The notes under the pieces are model-generated. The model was not told where the DNA came from, ran no database searches, and saw only the letters and a list, made by a program, of their open reading frames with translations. The position numbers and the translations under genes were made by a program. Shown one piece after another: positions 1 through 9,115 of a stretch of 20,769 bases of DNA (the first letter of the stretch is position 1; each line of letters opens with the position of its first letter). Source of the stretch: JAUXEH01 sp965602945 (GTDB lineage: Bacteria > Acidobacteriota > Aminicenantia > Aminicenantales > Aminicenantaceae); contig CBFDBC010000043.1 of NCBI GenBank assembly GCA_965602945.1, positions 1 to 20,769 on the forward strand, given 5' to 3'.

Positions 1-124
1 AATAAGGCAAGTTTCCTCGCTGGGGAAAGTTGCCGGGCCGACGTTTCAGCTTGCCTGACTGTTTCTTTTGCACGGTTTTGGAAACGCTTACTTTATGGAC
101 ACGATTGCCGCAGCATCCCGGAGG

Positions 125-153
125 TTGACTTCCGGCGACCTGGGTATTATTTT
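125..153 (+). promoter_or_regulatory. candidate sigma70-type promoter of the kinase gene
   Basis: A -35-like TTGACT (125-130) is separated by 17 bp from a -10-like TATTTT (148-153). This would start transcription near 160 and give a leader of about 24 nt before the ATG at 184. A purine-rich ribosome site (GGGGAGACGGAG, about 172-183) lies directly before the start codon. The -10 matches the consensus at only 4 of 6 positions, so this is a prediction by eye. The rest of 1-183 shows no gene. Confidence 0.4.
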
Positions 154-183
154 AGGACAGCACGCTCACATGGGGAGACGGAG

Positions 184-2883
<2,700 letters not shown>

Positions 2884-2978
2884 TCTATCTACATGGGTGG
2901 AATCTCCGGTCCCCTCCCGGATTCCGAAAGATAGTCCGGGCCCGGCCCTGACCATCCGGAGTCTAGGACTAGCTCCGG
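2884..2978. other. convergent intergenic gap with inverted repeats
   Basis: The gap between the kinase stop and the opposing broken DUF362 gene holds two GC-rich inverted repeats. One is GGAATC..CGG facing CCGGATTCC, around 2899-2924, with a small bulge. The other is CCGGAG (2956-2961) facing CTCCGG (2973-2978), which runs into the stop of the DUF362 gene. Neither is followed by a T-tract on either strand, so they may be factor-dependent or bidirectional ends, but a classical terminator is not supported. Confidence 0.3.
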
Positions 2979-3867
2979 TTGAAAATACGGTACAGGAAGC
3001 CGGAGTGGAGCTCGATGGCATCATGCGGGCACATCTCGTGGCAGCAGTAGCAGCGGATACAGTCCTTGTCTTCGATAACGGCAGGGGTTTCTTTGCCGGC
3101 AATCGTGATGACATGCACGGGGCAGGCATCCCGGCATGCCCCGCAAGAGACGCACTTCTTGTCAAGAATGCGGGGTTTGACAGAGAAACCGTTCTTGAAG
3201 ACCGGGTAGAGCAGTGAGAAGAACCGGTCAGACACCTCGGGGACGGTCGAAGGGAATTTGAAACCCGGGAAACGCAGGCAGCCAGATCCAGGAGCATGTT
3301 GGCGAAATGGGCCTTCTCCTTGAGCTTGGCATGATAACCCGGCTTGGTCAGCCCGGCGATCACGCCGAAGATGTTCTTGACCGCACAGGTCATGTGCATG
3401 AAACTGTGCGTCTTGAGCTTGCACAGGTTGAACACAGCATCGGCCCGCACCACCGGGGTGATGATCTCGAACCGCTTGAAGCGCTCTCCCTCAGGGTAAG
3501 AGACGACTTCATGCGACGTGTCGAAATTAAGCGGAACGTCCGCTTCTTCCGCGGCACCGTCCAATCCGGTCACACGGTAGGTGCGCTGCAGGGCTTTTTC
3601 GGTGTAGGGATATCCGGAACCGGGGCTGTCAGCGATCAGGACGTCCGCGCCGGCACTTTTGGCCAGCAGGGCCACGGCCGTCAAAACCGAGGGGTGAGTG
3701 GTCACGGCCTTTTCCGGTTCGGCGGCGGCCAACAGGTTGGGTTTGAGGACGATTTTCTCTCCTCTTGAGGTGAATCTGCCTATCCCCCCCATCCGATCGA
3801 TCAGCGCGGTGGTCTTTTCACCTGCCTGGGAATATTCGGGACAACGCACCACATAAACTTTATCCAT
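2969..3867 (-). pseudogene. Broken DUF362 / 4Fe-4S ferredoxin-domain protein (internal deletion plus frameshift)
   Basis: Two pieces of one protein lie in different frames. The N-terminal piece (ATG at 3865-3867, about 195 residues) has the DUF362 pattern: LKPNLL, a T-T-H-P motif, a D-S-P-G-S-G loop, KLKTH and AVKN-FG. The C-terminal piece, shifted in frame, starts near 3275 and ends at 2969. It holds two complete ferredoxin motifs, CVSCGACRDACP and CIRCYCCHEMCP, each able to bind a [4Fe-4S] cluster. From memory, intact relatives are about 370 residues, with roughly 80-90 residues between the LLDLA segment and the GFKFP segment. Here these meet directly around 3262-3285, so an out-of-frame internal deletion is likely. 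Unshifted translation would run to 2794 with a meaningless tail. The biochemical role of DUF362 proteins is poorly defined. I preferred 3867 to an in-frame ATG at 3927 because family similarity begins at MDKVYVV. Confidence 0.8.
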
Positions 3868-3966
3868 TCGTTTCCAATTCCTTACAGTTCGTATTTTGGA
3901 CCCAAAAAGAGGACTTTTAGGGGCCAAAATCAGAGATTTCTCAGCATAAGTTCAATGATTTCAACA

Positions 3967-3990
3967 GATTTCATGGTCCGTCCCCAAATC
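3967..3990. repeat. small extragenic palindrome-like element
   Basis: GATTT (3967-3971) faces AAATC (3986-3990) around a GGTCCGTCCCC core, in the 129-bp gap between the DUF362 pseudogene and the GH99-like gene. The GTCC-rich core with AT-rich arms resembles the palindromes near 15846 and 18451. It may belong to a dispersed extragenic palindrome family; three divergent copies in one window are weak evidence. No strong terminator or promoter was seen elsewhere in this gap. Confidence 0.25.
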
Positions 3991-3996
3991 TCAAAT

Positions 3997-5532
3997 CTAG
4001 TTGACGGGGAAGATGTGCTGGGTCCAGCGGAAGGGGAAGCTGGTCTTGATGTTCGTGAGCCAGAGGTCGTCGAGGTGGATCGTGGTCACCTGGTCCTGAA
4101 CCCCGCTCATGATGAGTTTGAGATATTTGGCGTCCGCCGGCACATTTATGTACAGCGTGGCCAATCTCTCCTTTTTCCCTGCCCAGCTGAAGGTGGCCTG
4201 ATATGAGGGATCGTACTCGTTGCCGTACCACCCCCAGCCCATGGATTTGCGGACCTCGTCCGTACCGATGTCGAGCGTCAGCACAGGATTCAGGTCCGCA
4301 TCCAGGAATTCGACCAACTGGAAGGACGCTCCCAACTTGCGGTTGTCACCGCCTGGAAGATCCACTACCTTCTTGAACCTGAATTTCAGCCGGTTGCGCG
4401 CAGGCTTCTCAGCGGCCTCACCCTCCAGGCCGTCTTTGAGAGCGTTGAGGTATTTGTACTGGAACTGCTCGGAAGGCTCGATGTTGGTGCCTTCGTTCCA
4501 CTCGCTCCAGGACGTGACATAGAGCATGTTGTTGTTATTGTCGATAAAGGACTTGGCCCGGGTGACCAGATCCCTGAAGCTCGAGGTCGAGCGCTTGACC
4601 GTGGGAGTGGTCAGGTTGTTGTTCCCTTCGTAACACCAGGGTGCGCCCACGGCGTCGAACCCGGGGAAGACCGCCGGCACGAAGTCCGTCTCCAGGTCCT
4701 GGCAGACATAGTAGAAATAGCGGTATCTTTCGGCCACCATATCGAGGGAATCCTTGAGCTTGTAGTTTTGCGGGGGATGGCCGTTGACCTCCAGCATCAA
4801 ATACGGCATGACCGCATCGAAGTGTTTGGTCATGTTCGGGTCCGGATCGGTGTACATGGAGACCACATCGGCGATGATATAGGGGTTCTTGCCGGTTTCG
4901 GCCTTGATGACGTTCCGGAGCCGTTTAACGGCTTTCTTCAGGCTGCCCTTGGTCAGGGTTACGGACCAGAGATAGACCACGGGCCGATTGTGTATCTTCA
5001 GATAGTGTCCTCGCTTCATGTAATAGCGGCTGGCATAGCGGAAATCCGAGACCAGCTTGTTCAAGACCCAGGACTTGTTGAGATCCACCGGTGTGAAGGG
5101 CGGATCGTTGGGCCGTTTCAGCCCCGAGATCATGGAATATACAAGGAAGAAGTCTATCTCCTTGAAATTCGGGTTCTGCACGAACGACTGCATGGAGACG
5201 TCCAGCGGGCTGTAGAACTCGTACGTATCCTGGCCGTTCCACTCGATCATGAAGGTGTTGACACCGAATTTCTTGGCCCAGGTGATGTGCTGGTTGAGCA
5301 CAGAGGGGTTGAGGTTGTTGTAGTAGCCGAGGAGCGGCTTGTAGGCGGTCCGGATACTCCGGTTCCCCATCGGGAAACTCCAGCTGCCATCGGGGCCGCC
5401 TCCCCGGTACCAGGGAGCATAGTGGGCGGCCACGACGAGCTCCTTTTTGGCTACCGAGGCGGCGGCCGGCAGCAGAAGGAGCAGAAAAAGTAAAAAAGCC
5501 GTGGCTCTGTACAAGTGTCGCATGTGACTCAT
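3997..5532 (-). CDS. Secreted glycoside hydrolase family 99-like protein
   Basis: 511 residues with a signal peptide (basic start, hydrophobic 12-25, A-A-A-S-V-A cleavage region). The catalytic part has AHYAPWYRG (36-44), a VNTFMIEWNG strand (91-100) and the signature S-W-S-E-W-N-E-G-T-N-I-E-P (341-353). In GH99 and WbsX-like proteins the two glutamates of that signature (here E344 and E347) lie in the active site. The family includes endo-acting alpha-mannosidases/mannanases, so an exported enzyme attacking mannose-type glycans is a reasonable inference; the exact linkage is unknown. Residues about 385-511 look like a separate beta-sandwich, possibly carbohydrate-binding. No strong ribosome site separates the two possible ATGs (5532 and 5523). 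Two promoter-like sites upstream suggest independent expression. Confidence 0.85.
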   Translation of the reverse strand: MSHMRHLYRATAFLLFLLLLLPAAASVAKKELVVAAHYAPWYRGGGPDGSWSFPMGNRSIRTAYKPLLGYYNNLNPSVLNQHITWAKKFGVNTFMIEWNGQDTYEFYSPLDVSMQSFVQNPNFKEIDFFLVYSMISGLKRPNDPPFTPVDLNKSWVLNKLVSDFRYASRYYMKRGHYLKIHNRPVVYLWSVTLTKGSLKKAVKRLRNVIKAETGKNPYIIADVVSMYTDPDPNMTKHFDAVMPYLMLEVNGHPPQNYKLKDSLDMVAERYRYFYYVCQDLETDFVPAVFPGFDAVGAPWCYEGNNNLTTPTVKRSTSSFRDLVTRAKSFIDNNNNMLYVTSWSEWNEGTNIEPSEQFQYKYLNALKDGLEGEAAEKPARNRLKFRFKKVVDLPGGDNRKLGASFQLVEFLDADLNPVLTLDIGTDEVRKSMGWGWYGNEYDPSYQATFSWAGKKERLATLYINVPADAKYLKLIMSGVQDQVTTIHLDDLWLTNIKTSFPFRWTQHIFPVN

Positions 5533-5558
5533 ATTCTACACCGATTCGTGAACCGGAC

Positions 5559-5587
5559 AGTCTAATGGGAAAGCCTTGGATTGTCAA
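5559..5587 (-). promoter_or_regulatory. proximal promoter of the GH99-like gene
   Basis: Read on the minus strand: a perfect -35 TTGACA (5587-5582), a 17-bp spacer and a -10 TAGACT (5564-5559). Transcription would start near 5552, about 20 nt before the ATG at 5532. Spacing and the -35 are ideal; the -10 matches 4 of 6. Confidence 0.55.
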
Positions 5588-5623
5588 GGCGTACCCCTGG
5601 TAACTGCCGCTTCAGCACTGCGT

Positions 5624-5652
5624 ATTATAAGACCGGCCCGCACAGACGGCAA
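5624..5652 (-). promoter_or_regulatory. distal promoter candidate of the GH99-like gene
   Basis: Read on the minus strand: TTGCCG (5652-5647), a 17-bp spacer and a perfect -10 TATAAT (5629-5624). It would start near 5617, giving a leader of about 85 nt that spans the proximal promoter. The -35 is weak. With the proximal site it would form a tandem pair in the 149-bp gap after the HAD gene. Confidence 0.4.
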
Positions 5653-5681
5653 TCGCCTCCAAGGGTGATATCAGGGGTGAT

Positions 5682-6404
5682 TTACTGTGTGTCCAGCGAC
5701 TTCAGGGCGGCGGCCAGATCGGCATATGAATCGATGACGGCGTGGGCCGTGTTTTCTTCGGAGAATCGTCCGTTAACCCCGGTGAACAGAACGGTACGCA
5801 AGCCGGCGAGTTTGCCGCCCGCGATATCGGCCGGCTCCGAATCTCCCACATGGACGGCTTCATCCGGGCGTACACCCAACTTTTCCAGGGTCAGGTGGAA
5901 GATGCGCTCATGGGGCTTGGCCACTCCGGCCTCGTCCGAGAAGGTGAGCTGCCGGAAAAAGGGGGTGATCCCATGTCCCGAGAGTATCTCCCGGAGCGTG
6001 GATGCCCCATGGAATCCCGTGTTGCAGATCACGCCCAGGGCCAAAGACTCGGCCAGGCTCTCGAGCGTCTCCTTTACTCCCGGGACCAGCGGGGGGCGGG
6101 CCTCCAGGGCCATATGGTCACAGTCGTAGGCCACCCGCAGGAGTTGTTCTTCCGGGAGTTCGATGCCGGCCAGCCGGAACACCGTCTCGGCTCGGCCACG
6201 GGCGTTGGGGGTTCTCCGGTGACAGAACACGTGGTTCTCGAACAGGACCAGCTCGTCGGAAAGAATGGTATTTATATCCTCTTCGCTCAGCGATATCTTG
6301 TTCTCTTCGAAGATAGACAGGAAGTAGGCCCTCATCTTCTCGGCCCGCTGGTCATCATCCACGATGAGCGTGTTCCAGCAGTCAAAGGTCACGGCTTTGA
6401 TCAT
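5682..6404 (-). CDS. HAD-superfamily hydrolase (subclass IA-like)
   Basis: 240 residues, cytoplasmic, no signal peptide. Motif I is FDCWNTL with nucleophile D8. Motif II has T129 (ICNTG), motif III K163 (AKPHERIF), and motif IV is GDSEPAD with D188 and D193. A helical cap fits between motif I and motif II. The usual second aspartate of motif I (D+2, general acid/base in phosphatases) is tryptophan (W10), as in some HAD-IA branches, so phosphatase activity should not be assumed. The ATG is preceded at 6 nt by a strong GGGAGGGA ribosome site (6411-6418) and a promoter at 6456-6484. It is separated from the GH99-like gene by 149 bp with other promoters, so the two need not be co-transcribed. The substrate is unknown. 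Confidence 0.88.
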   Translation of the reverse strand: MIKAVTFDCWNTLIVDDDQRAEKMRAYFLSIFEENKISLSEEDINTILSDELVLFENHVFCHRRTPNARGRAETVFRLAGIELPEEQLLRVAYDCDHMALEARPPLVPGVKETLESLAESLALGVICNTGFHGASTLREILSGHGITPFFRQLTFSDEAGVAKPHERIFHLTLEKLGVRPDEAVHVGDSEPADIAGGKLAGLRTVLFTGVNGRFSEENTAHAVIDSYADLAAALKSLDTQ

Positions 6405-6751
6405 GACGGTTCCCTCCCGCGTGCTCTCTGCCCGCCGCTGCGGCGAAGCGCATAAATCATATCACCATCATTTGCTAATGTCGACATCCCTCATGAATAA
6501 TGCAGGCACCTGGGCGAGTTCACGGACCGAGATTGCGGCAGCGCCAAGGAAGTGGCTCATGAGGTGTAGTGTACTACTCCGATTGGGCCACGACGAAGTC
6601 GATGTTGTGAGATCGGTCCGCCCGTAGGGTAAAGAATGTCGACAAATAGATTTTGGGACTATTGAGTCAGAAACTCGACATTCTTTATGAATAGTCCAGG
6701 ATGTTGACAAGGTGGGATAATTTGAGTTAGGGTGTACAAAATGGTGAACAA
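6405..6751. repeat. 347-bp gene-free gap with degenerate direct and inverted repeats (possible mobile-element remnant)
   Basis: No convincing gene lies here. A 26-bp direct repeat occurs at 6481-6506 and 6675-6700 with 21 of 26 identical bases. A perfect 13-bp inverted repeat pairs 6630-6642 with 6675-6687 across 32 bp. TGTCGACA occurs at 6479-6486 and 6637-6644, and a variant TGTTGACA at 6702-6709. A short palindrome GTAGT-GT-ACTAC sits at 6566-6577. The right half is visibly richer in A+T than the flanking genes. A decayed insertion sequence or MITE is one explanation; a regulatory region with repeated operator sites between divergent genes is the other. No transposase fragment was recognised. 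Confidence 0.45.
6456..6484 (-). promoter_or_regulatory. promoter of the HAD hydrolase gene
   Basis: Read on the minus strand: -35 TCGACA (6484-6479), a 17-bp spacer and -10 TATGAT (6461-6456), each matching the consensus at 5 of 6 positions. The start would be near 6449, giving a leader of about 45 nt. The -35 lies in the palindrome TGTCGACA (6479-6486), which belongs to the repeat set of this gap. Confidence 0.5.
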
Positions 6752-9115
6752 TTGAGCGCACATATCCGGATCTCGGTACGCGCCCTGGTGGAACACCTTA
6801 TGCGCGGGGGGGATCTCGCCTCCGGCTTTGACGGGCCATCGCGGCCCAACGGCCTGGCAGGTATTCGCGGTCATCAACGGCTCCAGAAATCCCGGCCTCC
6901 CTCCTACACCCGGGAGGTCCCGATCGGCACTTCCGCAGAGTCCGAGACCTTTACGCTTGAGATCCGGGGCCGCATCGACGGGGTGTATGAGCGGAAAGGA
7001 AAGGTAGTCCTGGAAGAGATCAAGACCACTCAACGAGACCTTGATCCATTCATCGAGCAGAACGAAGGGCTCCACTGGGCACAGCTGAGAGTGTACGGCG
7101 CCCTTTTCGCCTCTGAAAAGAAGAAGGAAGAACTGACACTTCAGCTCACCTACTGGCAGGTGGACAGCGGTGAGATCCGCACTTTTTTCCGTGACGAGCG
7201 GGCCGTAGACCTGAGCGCATTTCTGCATGAACTGATCGAACGATATGTGCAGTGGGTGAGCAGGATCGAAGCTTGGAAGGGGCTGCGCAACCAGTCGATC
7301 GGGGCCGCTGGTTTTCCGTATCCTGAGTTGAGAACCGGGCAGTCCCTGATGATGGAACAGGTCAAAACAGCCATCGAGGCGCAGGCACAAGCCCTGATCC
7401 AGGCCCCCACCGGCATCGGAAAAACCGTTGCCGCCTTATCCCCGGCCCTCAAAACCCTGGCTGAAGATCACATCGAACTGCTATTTTATCTTACGGCACG
7501 TACTACCGGACGAGCCATCGCGGAAAAAACCCTGGACGAGATGCGGTCGAGCGGGTTTAACATCAAGTCCCTCACACTCACGGCCAAGGAAAAGATCTGC
7601 TTCAAAGAGGAGAAAACCTGCAGCAGCGAAGAGTGTGACTACGCCCGGGGATATTACGACAGGATGCCGGAAGCCCGGGAGGTGCTGTTCACGCAGGACT
7701 CCTTCACCCGGGAGGGGATCGCCGCCCTGGCCGCACAGCACCGGGTTTGTCCATTCGAGCTGTCGTTGGACCTGGCCCTGTGGATGGATGTCATCATCTG
7801 CGACTATAACTACGCCTTCGATCCCCGCGTCTATCTGAAGCGTTTCTTCCTGGATAATCGTGTGAATTGTGCGTTTCTCGTGGACGAGGCCCACAACCTG
7901 GTGGACAGGGCCCGGGAGATGTTCTCGGCCGTCCTCCGAAAATCCCGCTTCCTCGAACTCCGCCGCCTCCTGAAAGACAAAAGCTCCGAGATCTACCGGC
8001 TGGCGGGAGAGATCAACGCCCAGCTGCTGGCCAGGAAGAAGGAGATGGCACCCGAATCCCTGCTGCGGGAGCGGGAGCGGCCGGATGAGCTCCTTCCCCT
8101 GCTGCGCCGGTTCTGTGCGGCCCTGGAACGGGGTTTGGCCCTGCCCAGGTTCGCGGACCTGCGCACCGTGTTCCAGGAGCGTTATTTCGAAGCGCTCTGG
8201 TTCCAGCGCGTGGCCGAATTTTTCGACGAAACATACTACGTCACATTCACCCAGGCTTTTGATCGGGACCTGACGGTCAAACTCTTCTGTGTCGACCCTT
8301 CGGCCCAGCTGCGGACAGCCTTCGAACGGACGCGTTCCGCGATCCTCTACTCCGCGACACTGACTCCCATGCCCTATTTCGCCCGGATGCTGGGACTGGC
8401 GGAAGAAGCGGATCAGATCACCCTCCCTTCCCCTTTCCCTCCCGAAAACCTGAGCATGGCAACGACGGCCTCGGTGTCGACTTATTACCGGCACAGGACC
8501 GCGACTCGGGCGGCCCTGGTTAGGACCATCGGAGCCGTGACCGAGTCCAGATCGGGCAATTTCATGGTGTTCTTCCCCTCCTATGCCTACATGCAGATGA
8601 TCCACCCCCTTTACGTTCAGGCGTTTCCTCTGCAAGACATCCTCATCCAGAGGCCGCGTATGAGCGAAGACGAGCGGGCCGCCTTCCTGAGCCGGTTCGC
8701 TTACGAAAACGCACGCACGCTGGTCGGTTTCGTGGTCATGGGCGGGATCTTCGGCGAGGGCATCGATCTCATGGGTGACCGGTTATCCGGTGCCGTGATC
8801 GTGGGAGTGGGGATGCCGGGCATATCTCCGGAAAGGGAGCTCATCCGCGAACACTTTGACCGGGAAGATACCGCCGGCTTCGAATTCGCATACCTCTACC
8901 CGGGAATGATCCGCGTTCTCCAGGCCGCCGGACGGGTCATTCGATCGGAAAACGATCAGGGAGCCGTGCTCCTGGTCGACCCCCGGTACTGCCGCCCCCA
9001 GTATTTCGAGCTGTTTCCCCGGGAGTGGGAGGTCCACACCTTCAGGGATCCGGATGAAACGATCCGGCATCTCCGGAGTTTCTGGCAGGAAACGAAACAG
9101 GGAGGGACTGCATGA
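6752..9115 (+). CDS. PD-(D/E)XK nuclease fused to XPD/DinG-type Fe-S DNA helicase
   Basis: 787 residues, superfamily 2. Residues 1-170 look like a RecB/Cas4-type nuclease: GIRGHQ (H41), D76 in GRIDG, E89-I-K91 as the E-x-K motif, and Q111-xxx-Y115. The helicase follows. Walker A is APTGIGKT (218-225). Four cysteines C283, C290, C295 and C333 are placed like the XPD-family [4Fe-4S] cluster. The DEAH box is D378-H381 and motif VI is QAAGRVIR from Q724. This predicts an ATP-driven 5'-3' helicase with a built-in nuclease. The only in-frame start after the upstream stop (6728-6730) is TTG at 6752. It lacks a good ribosome site, but family-like sequence (IRISVRALVE) begins there, so little or nothing is missing. 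The stop overlaps the next gene in an ATGA arrangement, implying translational coupling. Confidence 0.9.
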   Translation: MSAHIRISVRALVEHLMRGGDLASGFDGPSRPNGLAGIRGHQRLQKSRPPSYTREVPIGTSAESETFTLEIRGRIDGVYERKGKVVLEEIKTTQRDLDPFIEQNEGLHWAQLRVYGALFASEKKKEELTLQLTYWQVDSGEIRTFFRDERAVDLSAFLHELIERYVQWVSRIEAWKGLRNQSIGAAGFPYPELRTGQSLMMEQVKTAIEAQAQALIQAPTGIGKTVAALSPALKTLAEDHIELLFYLTARTTGRAIAEKTLDEMRSSGFNIKSLTLTAKEKICFKEEKTCSSEECDYARGYYDRMPEAREVLFTQDSFTREGIAALAAQHRVCPFELSLDLALWMDVIICDYNYAFDPRVYLKRFFLDNRVNCAFLVDEAHNLVDRAREMFSAVLRKSRFLELRRLLKDKSSEIYRLAGEINAQLLARKKEMAPESLLRERERPDELLPLLRRFCAALERGLALPRFADLRTVFQERYFEALWFQRVAEFFDETYYVTFTQAFDRDLTVKLFCVDPSAQLRTAFERTRSAILYSATLTPMPYFARMLGLAEEADQITLPSPFPPENLSMATTASVSTYYRHRTATRAALVRTIGAVTESRSGNFMVFFPSYAYMQMIHPLYVQAFPLQDILIQRPRMSEDERAAFLSRFAYENARTLVGFVVMGGIFGEGIDLMGDRLSGAVIVGVGMPGISPERELIREHFDREDTAGFEFAYLYPGMIRVLQAAGRVIRSENDQGAVLLVDPRYCRPQYFELFPREWEVHTFRDPDETIRHLRSFWQETKQGGTA

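Noticed and set aside
3868..3927. Upstream in-frame ATG (3927) as start of the DUF362 gene
   Set aside because: The extra 20 residues do not resemble the family, while similarity begins at the ATG at 3867.
6468..6761. Small open frame on the minus strand in the repeat gap
   Set aside because: It covers the repeats and the HAD promoter, has unusual composition and no recognisable transposase motif.
7481..8635. Long open frame on the minus strand opposite the helicase
   Set aside because: It is a shadow of helicase codons; no domain or ribosome site is visible.
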